A stretch of DNA of 64,000 nt from Porogramme epimiltina (lineage: Eukaryota; Basidiomycota; Agaricomycetes; Polyporales; Polyporaceae). The notes beneath the pieces are model-generated. The model made no database searches, was not told the origin of the DNA, and worked only from the letters and a program-made list of their open reading frames with translations. Below are positions 9,975 to 21,302 of the stretch, one piece after another. The stretch is taken from positions 27,474 to 91,473 of the forward strand of contig FTLJ01000534.1 in NCBI GenBank assembly GCA_900155495.1, written 5' to 3'. Both the position numbers and the translations under genes were made by a program. Each line of letters begins with the position of its first letter. The stretch's first letter is position 1.

Positions 9975-12900
9975 TTTGCCAGGTATGAGGGGGGAGTGGG
10001 GGAAAGACGAATGTTTGAGGCGGCCCAATAAATGGAGGGAATAAAAAGTCTATGGAGCGATATTAGCAGCCGTTGCGTGGGCTGTGATGGAGTAACGGAG
10101 ACGGGGTCAGAATCGAGTGGAGACGTGGGTCGTACGAGAAAAACACCGAGGGCGGGATATACACACCTGGCAGACGGCGCGCGGGGAGGGCACGCTAACG
10201 TTCGTCTAAGGGGGTGAGGGCGGGCGCGAACGCGGATGAACGCGTCGGCGGGGTGGACGTCGGCGTAGACGGTGTCGACGGCAGCGACGGGAGGAGAGTT
10301 GAGTCCCAGTGGGTTGGGGAGGGAGGAGAGGTTGTGGGACGATCGCTGTCCAATTATTCGTCGCGGCTAATAACTCATCATCTCATTTCCATTTCGGGTA
10401 ACCCAGGGTAAGCGCACGAATCACCGGTCAAGCGCCCACGATCCCGATCCTGTCACCGCGCCAGACCCTCTTTCCGTCTTCCGAGCTAATCCTCCCTTGT
10501 CTTCCTCGCCAGGCCGGCCCTCCCAGCCCTGCAGGTGCTGCAGAACACCACCCTTAGCTCCTACAGGCCCCGCCGGAACTAGAAGGCTATCAGCATCTGA
10601 CTGCGCCCACTATTGTCTCTGTGTGTATTGTCATTGCTCGTGTCTGACCCGCCTTCATTTCAGTCAGTCAGGCCACCCTTCCGGATCCCCCGATCGTCTC
10701 TGTCCGGAATCGCCTGCTATACTTGTCGAAAGCTTTGTCTAGGCGCCTGCCCGAGCGTTCCAAGCCGCTGTCCGCTGTCGTTCCATCCCTCCGCGCTCAA
10801 AAACTCCGCATTCCGGTTCCGGCCTCCTCCAAAACGCTCCGACCTGACCGGTCTGCCACCCGTTGCATCGCATTGCGCTCCTCTGCATCGTAGTCGTCGG
10901 ACCGCAGTTTACTATCCTCCGCGTTCAAAGCAGGCCTGTACCGGCAGGGGACCTTACAAGCCGGAACCTATAATTTAGATCCCGCTGCGCTCGGCAAATT
11001 CGAGACGGAGCCCGCTCTCAGGGAGAAGTTGCAGGCGAAGCGATATCTAACCTTGCCAAATGTACGTCAACGGCGCATCTTTTAACGTGATGCCAGTCCG
11101 CACGCGCCACCGGCTACGTAGACCTTTCCCCTCTCCCTCGTCATTCATCCGGTCATTCCTTCATCGATCCACTGCGCTGTGCTCGTGCCAGACAGCTACC
11201 GTGTCATTCATGAGCTTTCCTTCGCCGTATACCATGCTCCAGAAGTTGCCTTATAACTCGGCCAATAATGCCGATATTGTATGTTTCGTGTGTTACGGCC
11301 TGTTACGGCACTCAATTGATCCTCAATGATATGCATCGACCTGGAGCAGCACCGCAGAGCGCGAAACATGTTTACCCCTCCAGGATCTGGTATTTCTATC
11401 GTAGAAGTCTCCTTCACAACCCCCCGTGCGGGGTATACATTCCGTCGAGCACCGCCCCCGCATCGAATCCGCGACGCACGGCGCGATATTGCGATCGGAC
11501 TTTGGCAGAGCCAACCACGTCCGGGGAGCTCAACACGCCCGACATGACATCCTAAACGCTCACCTCTCTTCAGCCACGGTCGCCCCGTTGCTAGTGGGCC
11601 GAGCCCTGGGGCGCCCCGTAGTGGTTCGACTTGTCCCTTCTTGACGCTCAGTGTCGTGCGCGCTCACCGATATCTTTCCACCTCTCTTCCTCGAGCTCTA
11701 TTCTCATTCGCTGCGCCTCACTGCTTCCCAGGCTCTTGAGTTCGCCCGTCGGCCTCGTGCTCAGCATGCCCGTCAACAACGCCATCTCCATCTTGCGCAA
11801 CCCGCTTGCGTAGTCAGGTTCTGTGAGCGCCCTGCGCGCCCAAGTCGCGCCACAGATAGCGCAAGACCCTCAGCAAGCGCGCCTTCCTCGACAAATCTTG
11901 TTCTGTCTCACTCGACGGGCCGCGGTCGACTCTCCTTGCACCACTTCTCGTCCTCGATAACGGTCTTCTCTCGAATCTCTTCACGCGTTGGCCTTCTATC
12001 TCCAGCCGATCGCGGACCCCAGTTTTCCTAGCACGTAACATGGTGCTTGTCAAAGACTTAACTAGCGAGCGTTGTGCTCGTCCTGTGCTACTGGGCCCCA
12101 TGACCCCACACCCCTCAGCGGCTCCGGCTGGCCAAAGCCTCGCGGGACTCCTCCGTGCAATGAACATCGCTCGCGGCCTTTGTGTCGGACCTACACACGC
12201 CTATAACAACGGCGCGCTCGTTTCACCTCCCAAGATCCTCAAAGGCACGATCGGATGATCGCCCTGCGACAAGTTTGCGATACTCGATCGACGACCTCTG
12301 CTTCCCGCGCAACCTCTTGTCTGCCCTCGTCTATGACGTCGGTCCCTCCTGTCACTTGGCCCTTCCTGCCGCCCAAATGGACCTGTCGGCAAAGGCGCTC
12401 GCGCCTGTGTGGAGCTGTCTCAGCGAGAGCTTGTCGGGACCGAGGACGACAACCCCCGACGCACTGGCCTAGGCCACCGACGCGGCTCCTGAGCGTTCGC
12501 GCTCTACTAGGCTCCCCTAACGCCCAATGTGGCCCCCAGGGAGATGTCGGGTGGCAGCGGCGTGGGTAGGACCAAGCCCATTCGTCGATGCAATTTCTAT
12601 AGTGCTACTTTGGCATATCGTCCTAGGCCTCAATATGAGCCCACCTTCCGCGTAGGGCGTGCCCAAGGGTCAATCTCCGACAGTCCAACGGGATGGCCCA
12701 ACGCTGTGCACATCCCGCTTCGTCACTAGTGCTACGTTTTCCATCTAGTTCTTCAGCCCTTGAATGTCAGGTGTAGCTCCTTCGCGGCATGCATTGATGC
12801 TAAGCACTGCACATTAGGCCCGTCGGACCTGCGCACTTCCCTCCGAAAGCCGAGGATCGATAACCAGGTCCAGCCGGCGAATCGGCATAGCGTGCAGGCT

Positions 12901-15900
12901 TGACGTACGACGTTCGCGCGTGCAATGGGCAGTCAATGGACTTCGGCCCCAGCGCCCACACGTGCAAACACACTATCACACAGCCGAGGCCTCCAGCCCT
13001 CACGAGACGCGCTCTGGCGTTACGAAGTCCGCGCTTGCGCGACCCAGAAGGTCGACTAAGATGCCGTACCGCGACTGCATACACGCTCCTCTGAGCTGAA
13101 CCGATTCGGAAACAGGCTGGTTTCGTGCCACAGGCTCCCGAGGCCTTCTGGGCCAGGAACATGACGTTATCGCGCTCTGTGCCCCCTTACTGGGCAGTCC
13201 GGCTGCTGTGGCCATCGAGCTCCATTTCCGGCTAACTTGTTGCCCTTGAGGCCGGCCGTTGACCCTGCTAATGGCCTCCGACGGTGCTAGTGATGAGGAA
13301 TGTAAAGCAATACAAATTCCGGCCGAGCTATAGCCTATATGCTCGTTGGGCGAGACGCTAGATCTACTCCCGGCTCTCCCGGTATAGCCCCGCATCAAAT
13401 TCTAGCTACTTACTGCGAGCCCATTTGAATGCCTTCCAGTCAACTTCCGAGCTCCGAGCTCCGAGTCCAAACACGATCGTGAGTTACCTGGAACATACCA
13501 TAAACGCACCTACCGGGCCCAATGTTTGTGTGGGCATTGCTCCCTTGCATGGACTGAGCGCCCCTTGCCAACCACGAATGCACCCGAGGTCGAGTTCAGG
13601 GCGGCCATCGTCTCGCTGTGCGCGGCATCGCGCCGCGCGCAGTAGGGAGGCCCCACGGCGCGGATCACTTGCGACTGAAGCCTGAGTTTGAAGTTTCAGC
13701 TTGCCCCATAGCGCAGGCGGCGCTCAGAGGGGCGCAGGCAGAGCGGAACGCACGCTCTCGGGCGACCTCGGCGTTCTCACGAGCTTCGCTCTCGGGACTC
13801 GGGCTGCTTCAGGGGCTAGGGCTGCAGCGTCTCGCAAAACCCGAGTGGCCTGACTGACAAGATATATATTTCTCAGCGCACTCAACTCAGCAGCGTATGA
13901 ATTGTAGAGTACGTACGCCTATGCTTCGCATGAGACCACCGCGTCGAGCCTTTGGTAAGTTACGATAGCTACCGACGGCATTACACGACGGGCTGAGAGT
14001 GCGCGGACGCGCGCACGTCCCAACCGGGCCCTCTGTCTACTAAATACCTGTGGACACCCGCCTAAGCGCCACTAAGTACATGAGAAGCGTGTAACACTGG
14101 CAACGAGACAAGAGCTCAGCTCACGCACCGCGGTGCCTGGGTGCCCCACGGACCCTTCCGCGGACCCACTCGGGCATGCAGACGTCGAGCCTACCCACGG
14201 CAGCTGCGCGGCACCACCGAGTGCAAACTCCTGTCAACCCGTGCGCCGCCCGCTGCGTTACTGCTCTGGGACTTGGCGCGCGACGCGTGCGTGCTCCATC
14301 GCAGTTTGGTTAACCCTCCCAGGACGACGCACGGCGAAGCCCGACGCCAACAACAACAGCAGCGGAACATGCACGCACGCGCACGCATACGTCCACAGTC
14401 CATCTAGGATCTCGTAGCGCACGTAGTATCCAGATAGATGGCCGCTGCGCGCCTAGGACCTCAGAAGATTGCTCACCCCCCGCACGCTCCGCGCGATCTC
14501 GGGCGCAGCGTCCTGGCTGTCCGCGTGCCTGGCCCCGGAGCCCGGGTGACCGCAACGTTCCGCGCTCGCGCCTGCGCCCGAGCCTGCGCCCGTGCGCGCG
14601 CGGGGGGCTCTACCGAGGTAGATCGCCCGTTCGGACCTTGGACACGGTGCAGGGCGCGACCTGGGATAAGGTGTCGATCAGACGCGAGAAGTCCTGCGCG
14701 CGGCGTCCTGTGGACGTGGACGTGCCGCCGCGCCGACGTCGACGTCGACAGCGGCCCCAAGGCCGGCTTACGGCCGTCGCGTGCGCGTGCGCGGACGGAA
14801 ATGGGCGTGCAGAATGCGCATAAAAATGGGAAATGGGCCACGCACCTCGAGTCGAGTCCCCGCCGTCGCTGTCGATCCACATGTACATGCCGCGCCAGCT
14901 CCGCTTGGGACCGCAGTGCGCGAAGGGGGCGGCGGCGGATCCGCGTACGGCCGCGGGGGCGTAACGGTACAAATAATATGGTATTTCCCCACGCGCCGCG
15001 GGGTGCGCTCGCGGGCGGGCGGGCGGTGGCTGTAATGAGTAGTGTCACAGGCGCGACGCGTTACCGCGCGCGATACATACACACATGTACACACGAGTCT
15101 GATAAGTAGGTACTAGTGATGCAGGGGGTGGGCCGTGTGAGAACGGGAAGTAAGTAGTAAGGGGGGGAGGGGGGCGGGTAAGTGGGTGGTCGTCGGATAG
15201 ATGATGCGAAGCTGTTGCCCGATGGCGCGTTGTGGACTACGTGGGCGGGGGGCGGGGGAAGCGTCCAGGCCGTATGCAATGCGGGAAGACGGACGTGTGC
15301 AGTTGGAAAAATACGCGAGCGGGTGCCGTTGTGGATAGAATGCGGGCGGGGCGGGGTCCCGGGAGACTAAAGCTTTAACCAAACTTTAAGCATGCGACAG
15401 TACACGAAAATAATAGCAGACAGCGAAAGATGGGGGTGCACGACGAAAGAGCCCGACCGGAGAGATGCGATAAGATGTGAGAGAATAAGATATGTAGAGT
15501 GGACGACGTGCAGACGTGATAGGTCGTGTTCGGCGTTAAACCATGAGACCGCCGCCGCGAGGCCTGCGGTATCGTAGTCGTCTGAGCCATGACGCCCGGA
15601 TTAAAGTATAGGGACGGGCGTGGAGGAAGGGGCGGAGGGTGCCTGGCGAACCCTGCAGCTTCCACGGAGATGTTACGGCAGAGCGCGACGGGGCGAAAGA
15701 GTCGCTGGGTGGCAGGCACCGGAATGTCGCTGTCCTTGAACGAGGAGGTACAGGCACCCTATTGACTCGGCGTGTGAGGGTGCGTGGCGAAAGACAGGGG
15801 TAGTTGGGATTGGCGCCCGGTCCTGCTCGAGGTGCACGGAAACCTACTCGCCCGCGCCCCTGGGGATCTCGGGCGCGCGGCAAAGTGCCCCTGAGAATCA

Positions 15901-15954
15901 ACACCTGCCCCAACGCGCCCACCATGGCATTGAAAGAGGAAAGCCCCAGCCACA
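9975..15954. other. 6 kb gene-poor stretch
   Basis: The first few hundred bases must hold the HMG-CoA reductase promoter and leader. Beyond that I find no convincing gene. Open frames are short, proline/arginine/serine-rich and without domains. The exon-like segment 10894-11061 is listed separately. From about 14000 to 15300 the GC content is very high, with CpG-rich simple sequence. There are no terminal repeats, reverse transcriptase or transposase motifs. It may contain fast-evolving, non-coding or decayed genes that I cannot recognise. Confidence 0.45.
10894..11061 (+). other. Orphan exon-like coding segment
   Basis: A 56-codon open stretch preceded by TAG (possible acceptor) and followed by GTACGT (possible donor), phase 0 at both ends. 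It reads like real protein, for example LDPAALGKFETEPALRE and KLQAKRYLTLPN, unlike the low-complexity frames around it. I do not recognise the family. No clear upstream exon with a start codon was found. One possible downstream acceptor near 11098 gives a further 40-odd open codons. It may be an exon of an unrecognised gene, a pseudogene fragment or chance. Confidence 0.25.
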
Positions 15955-18374
15955 TTAGAGCAGCTTGGAGGCTCTTAGATGTTCGCGAAGCACCATATCC
16001 TTCACTGGAGGACGGTCAGCAACCGCATAACATGATTTCAACGTGGGGTGTCAACGTACCGGCAGCAATAATACCGCCCGTAGTAGTCGTATCCTAGTAA
16101 GATATGAAATACGTCAAAGAAGTACTCTTTCAGATGAACTGTGCATACGTACAGTGACCGATGTGCAAAATCCGTAGAATTTCCGTGGAATTGGTGAATG
16201 TTCGCGATGGATTGCGCTAAACTTGCTCCTGAAGTCTATATGCGGGTATTAGACGAAGTATTAAATTTATGGCGTCAATTAGCACTTACACTTCTGGGCC
16301 ACGTCCGGGTCGTTGGGCCGCTCTCCAAAGCTGCGTACGTATTTCGTGAGACGGACGCCGGACTTGAGCTTCGAGTCCAGGATGTCGCATTTGTTCAGGA
16401 ACAGCACGAGGTCCACTTTGGCGAGAAGTTTGTTCGAGCAAACCTCCTTCCATAGGAGCACACTATCCTCCTGCGGAACCGCCGTCAGTCATGGGAAGGG
16501 CGGCCTGGGCGGCGATTCGCATACCAATCGATTCACGCTCCGATCTTCTGTGAGCACCTGATCGAAGGCGGATATCGGAGCAAGGAAGATGATGGCTGGC
16601 GCGCTTTAGGTGAATCGACCGCAGCGAGCAGCACCATCGATAAACTCACCATTCACTGGCGATTTGAAAATGATTAAGCACGACCCGACGCGAGAGGAAA
16701 TGACATGTACATACCATCGTCAAAGAAAGGCACCCATGTAGCTGGAGTGAGGGTTCAGGCTAATGTATCGGAGAAAGGAGGCGTGAATACTCACGCCGCT
16801 GCAACGGTGGTGTCAGTCGCGTATTCCCATGCGGTAAGGCATACTACGAACCTGTGAACGCGAACCGCCCACATCGATTATGCGCCATTCAGTACCCCGC
16901 TCATCGCCGGCCTCCATGTGGAAGCTGTATTCGGACACGCCCACTGTCTTCAGGCGTGCCTTTAACACGTCGTCTGTCAAACTGAGTTAAGTGCGCAAAA
17001 AATAGGGCGCCGCGGGATGCCACAAACCGTCTGATGGGAAGTACTGCAGGGAAGTGACGCGGTCTAGTTCGTTAAGGTAGCTGCACGGGGTTGAGATTCC
17101 GCAGAAAATCAGACGGCGGATTGGCCCACTCACAATCCCGGGCTCTCCTCCAGGCGAACTTTCCGGCGCCGGAGGACCTGACGCACCACCGCGTCGTTCC
17201 ACAGCGCTACGATGTCGGAGCGACAGTGGTGCAGCATCGACTGGCATTCGTCTATGGTTTCTAGTCCCGTGTTGCCCGCGGATTGGGGTCGCCCTGTGCT
17301 GCGCAACTTCCAAGCCGCGCCAGGCCGCACAAATACCTCGTTATTATGGAAGGCGTGCGAGGAGGGTTGATGCCAGGATGAATGAACGTTGCCGTTCACG
17401 CTGTTACTTCCGCCATAACCCAGGGAAGTTGCCTCATATTCGTTTGGCGGGCAGAGTTTGGCGATGAGGAGAGACTCAGCGTGTCGGAGGGGGTAGAGTC
17501 TACGGCGGAGATCTTCTAGGTGGGGCGGGAGCGCGATGTGACTCTCGGATTCGGAATCCGAGTCCGGATCCGAGGTGTATGGGGTAGATGGGTAGACGTC
17601 GCGTCGCCGGATATCGGATAGGGTGTCTAGGATGGTGTGGATGGACCGTACGATGTTGAGTTGAATAACGGCGCGCCATAGGATGCGCTCTTCGCGGAAA
17701 GCATTGGGGGTGTACAGCCGTTGGAACTCTGCGAGAGGATATTAGTGAACTAAACATAACAACACGCACGGATGAGCGGGGATGCGCGGCGGGGCACCGA
17801 GAAGCAGGGATCTAAAGCGGGATGTTTGGGGGATGCCCGCATGAATTGAACGGGCCGGAGGGGTATGAAAAGGCCGATAGAAGCACTTGCACGGAGAGTT
17901 GCATATAGGTCGATCAGGCGATCACAACAGGGCACTTGCAAGAGGCCTCGACCGCGCACCGCGCTCATCCAAAGAGAGAAAGACTCACGGCGGAGAGTGG
18001 TGGATTTCCCTGGAGGGACAAGGATTGATATGGGTGTGCCTGGAGGGGTCTGGGAGGAGGTGCGCACCTGACTCGCTCTGGCCGAGGAGGAGGAGGCGGA
18101 CGAGCTTGTGCTTCTTGCGCTGCTGCCTCTCGAGGCGAATGGCCTCGTCTATGGCGTGGCTGACGCGCTTTGCGGCCTCTTCCTCTGCGATGCGGGACGC
18201 CTTCTCCTCCTCGGTCTCGTCTATGGGCGGGCGGAGGGCTGCGGAGAGCGGGTCGCGGTCTGGGGTCGTGCGGGAGACGGGCATGGGTGCGGGGTGGGCG
18301 CGGAAGAGGGCGGGGCGTGGTGCGGAGGGAGAGGAGGGCGAGGGGGGAGCGGAGGGGGAAAAGATGACAGACAT
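15955..18374 (-). CDS. Divergent heterotrimeric G-protein alpha subunit
   Basis: Guanine-nucleotide switch acting below membrane receptors. Thirteen exons: 18374-18068, 18009-17989, 17728-17134, 17080-17028, 16973-16852, 16798-16795, 16741-16715, 16655-16650, 16595-16525, 16470-16290, 16235-16153, 16093-16060 and 16004-15955. They encode 517 residues, against about 350 for canonical G-alpha. The extra length is a Pro/Ser N-terminal extension and an acidic, Ser-rich insert (DSDSESES) in the helical domain. The P-loop is GQSESGKST, and switch I DVLKARLKT keeps the catalytic Arg. Switch II is DVGGSRSQ, so the catalytic Gln is Ser. The guanine-specificity motif is FLNKCD, and the C-terminal region has TSVTDTT. 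There is no Gly2 myristoylation site, and Ser replaces the usual C-terminal Cys (RASKLL). Two exons are only 4 and 6 nt. It belongs to the expanded non-canonical fungal G-alpha group; its pathway is unknown. Confidence 0.93.
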
Positions 18375-19453
18375 ATGAACGCGCGTAAACGCTCGCCGTT
18401 GGCTGCAAGCAAAGCCGGGCGAAAACAGGCGCTTGCTTCGCGACGTGCTGCGAAGCGCCGAGAGCGACGGTTTCCGACTCCGGCGGCGTTCCCGGGAATT
18501 TCAGCCTGAAAGCCCGTCGCAGTGCGGGCAGCAGTCAGCACTCACGCTTCAGGCCTCAGGAGCCCCGGTCTGGGGGCTCGGCGCTCAGTTGGGCGGCACC
18601 CAGCAATCACGCACCGCCATCCGCCCTGGGCCTCTTCCCCTTCCCCGGGCCCTGCCCGCGGCGCGCGCCCACCCAGCGTGCCTTGCTGCCCCGGCCCAGC
18701 GATCGGCCCAGCGACCGGCCCAGCGACCTGTCGCCGCCATCTCCCGCGCAGGCGTGATCGCGACGGTCGACATCCCGCCTGCCACCCATGGAATGGGCCC
18801 TGGGGCCCGGGGCTGCAGCCCACCCGCACCCGCACCCGCGCCGTCTGCCACCGTCTCTCCAAGCACGGCCACGCCCCACACGCCCTCGAGGTGCACCCCT
18901 GCGAGCACGATGTCCTGCGTTCGCCGCCCGTAACCTTGACTCTGCCCGCTGATCGCCTCTGATTGCTCCGCCCGCAGGTGCGCATGTGAGCCACCCTGTA
19001 CGACACCACCGGAGGGGCATGCCATGATGCCAGCGCCCGGCACCCCGACCCGCTCAGCGGGTGCTCCGAAGTTTATTATCCGTAAGCTCGCCCACGCCAG
19101 CCGTGCCTGTACGTCAGGCACCGAAGTTACCGCAAACCTTGCTATAGCCACTCAAGCCCCTCGTGGAGTCTCGTCCTCCATGAGGCCCACTCCGCTGGGT
19201 TCTATCAGCAGGACCCACTTACACAGACACAGCCTTCCCTGAGAACCTCCCCCAACTAGCAGTCTCAGGCACAAAGGCACCACCATCCCGCACGCCCCGA
19301 TGTCCACCATATATCCATCTCTCGTCCGCACCTGACATGTTGCGATTGCCAGGGGCCAAGACCACATCGGGCCAAGTTTAACTTGGGCCTGAAGATCACC
19401 TCCTAAACACCGGCGCATAGGGGTATGGTATGGATAGTCGCGCCATCTAACAT
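18375..19453. other. Region between G-alpha and tRNA-Arg, no gene seen
   Basis: GC-rich sequence with small repeated units, such as a roughly 10-nt GCCCAGCGAC-like unit three times near 18690-18730 and an ACCCGC triplet run near 18825. A leftward open frame of about 190 codons (18585-19151) lacks an ATG start and any domain. Otherwise nothing is recognised. Confidence 0.4.
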
Positions 19454-19566
19454 GGCTACCTGGCGCAATGGTAGCGCGTTTGGCTTCGATCGCCGACGGC
19501 TATTTGAGCTCTCTTCACGGGTTAGAGTTCACCAAAAGGTTGCAGGTTCGAGTCCTGCGGTGGTCA
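19454..19566 (+). tRNA. tRNA-Arg (anticodon UCG) with 41-nt intron
   Basis: A complete cloverleaf can be drawn. The acceptor stem is 19454-19460 with 19559-19565 (two G-U pairs), discriminator A at 19566. The D-stem is GCGC/GCGC, the anticodon stem TTTGG/CCAAA, and the T-arm GCAGG-TTCGAGT-CCTGC. The anticodon TCG is at 19486-19488, reading CGA codons (CGN by wobble). The intron 19490-19530 sits one base after the anticodon, at the canonical position for nuclear tRNA introns removed by the splicing endonuclease. A T5 run just downstream (19569-19573) would terminate Pol III. The extended D-arm lets two readings of D-loop length; this does not affect identity. Confidence 0.9.
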
Positions 19567-19568
19567 TC

Positions 19569-19573
19569 TTTTT
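19569..19573 (+). terminator. Pol III T-run after tRNA-Arg
   Basis: Five T residues begin three bases after the mature tRNA 3' end, the usual spacing for RNA polymerase III termination. Confidence 0.6.
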
Positions 19574-21302
19574 GCCTTCCACAACGTCCTTATTACTACG
19601 ACCTCATCTCGACAATAGAACATTGAAGAGTTTTCAGACATGTTGACAGCTCTTCATTTACACACCAAGGGACATCGAACGCAAATAGTTACCGACCGCG
19701 ACAAAGAACGACAGCTCATGATCCAAAGTCCAAGGAACCGCCTTCGCAAGCGGTGGCTTACAACCACGATCAATCTCAGTCTCGTCCCAAAGACTTCCGT
19801 GCCTTCGCATCTCCCGAGACATCATAGGTTAAGAATGTTCGCACATGCGGGGCCCCTGGGAAGATGTGCCATTCCTTCTCGCACTATTGATGTTGCTCAG
19901 GGTAGCTCCGCAACGAAATCAGTATCTCTTACACCGCACACAAGTGTGACGGATGGTAACCTCGTTACTTCCTCTCAAGACAAAGGACAGCAGGGGCGAC
20001 CCTGGGACCGAAAAAGTGCGCGTGCGTCGGCCACGTCCAAGCAGCGACGCCGTCCCCGCATCTCCCAGACAGGCTCGCCCCTCGAAATCTCGAACATGCG
20101 CGATGGCGCGTCCACCTGCACACTTCCGCTGGCATCTGGCGCGCGCCCCGAGGACCGCAGGCGCACAAATCCAGGGGCACCACCGCGGAGCGCACCGCAC
20201 GCTGGGAGTCTGGAGATCTCTCGCAACCTGGACGCCCCCCGGGAGGCCCGCGTCCGGGGAACACCCGCGCCGCCTCCGCACTGCGCAGACGCCCCTGGTC
20301 ACAGGCTCCCCTCCATACCCCCCTCGGGAGCTCAAGTGCGCCGCTCGTCAAAGACGGGCGGATCGCCAGAGCCTCCGAGCGCTACGCATGCGCCCCGAGG
20401 CACCGAAGAGAACGCTCGCTAGGGCAGGGGAGCACACGCGCGTGCCGTACGAGGCTGCGAGGCGCGAGCAGCCGAGCCCGCGACCTCGGGGGCTGTAGCC
20501 GGAGACGACGATGCCGCACCTTGCACCTTGTGTGCTCGCCCCCTGGCCCCGACGAACCGAGTGCTCCGACGCGTTTCGGTGCGCGGCCGGCGTGTGCTTG
20601 ATCGGCGTCGAGGCTCACCTGCGGCGGGCGGCGAGTGGGGTCATGGTGGTGCCTCTTGCGCAGGTGTGCCGGCATGTCGGACGAACGCCGCCGCATCTCC
20701 TGGGATCTTTCGCGCTCACTGGAGCGCATGAAAGGGCTTTGGCGCATGCGGTGAGGCGTGAGGTGCGGGGGTTGGGCCAGCAAATAGAGTTTACTTCACA
20801 TCCTGGCCCGCATAGCTGTTATGCTTGGCACGTAGTAACTGGGACTGCTGTAGCAGCGTGAGCGGAAATTAAATTCCAAGCGCAACGGTAGAGGAAACAC
20901 TCACTCTAATCCGGCGTTCAATAACTGCTACTCCTGGTGTAAACCTTCTACCGGATTATGACGTAGCCATGTTAATTTGCGAGGGCAGGGGCCCTTCCTC
21001 AGAAGACTCATGATCAGCGACATCGTGCATCAGCTCTTCCGCACCGGGGGTCCGCCGCAACGAACCACCGGAGGCCCATTACGTGCCTGCCAGGGCTGCG
21101 TTCAGGAGGGGCGCCTCACGTATCTGCTTTTCACGCTGCGCTGCGCTGCAAGGAATTTCTGGCCCGCTCAACGCCGCGGGCGACGAAGTGAAGTAATACA
21201 AATGCATTCTGATTTTGACTGCTGCCCGGACCGCACACACCCCGCGACGGTGCGCACACTGGGCGCCCGGCCGGTGCGCGCTCCCACCCCCTTCTAGTGA
21301 CA
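19574..21302. other. Region between tRNA-Arg and aspartate kinase, no gene seen
   Basis: Rightward open frames (19640-20422, 20511-20861) are Arg/Pro-rich with no domain and no splice pattern that links them. The right end is the aspartate kinase 3' flank. Confidence 0.4.

Noticed and set aside
9975..15954. Possible transposon in the large gap
   Set aside because: I looked for reverse transcriptase, integrase or transposase motifs, long terminal or inverted repeats and target-site duplications, and saw none.
18585..19151. Leftward 188-codon ORF before tRNA-Arg
   Set aside because: Begins at a non-ATG codon, Gly/Ala/Arg-rich, overlaps small tandem repeats, no recognisable domain.
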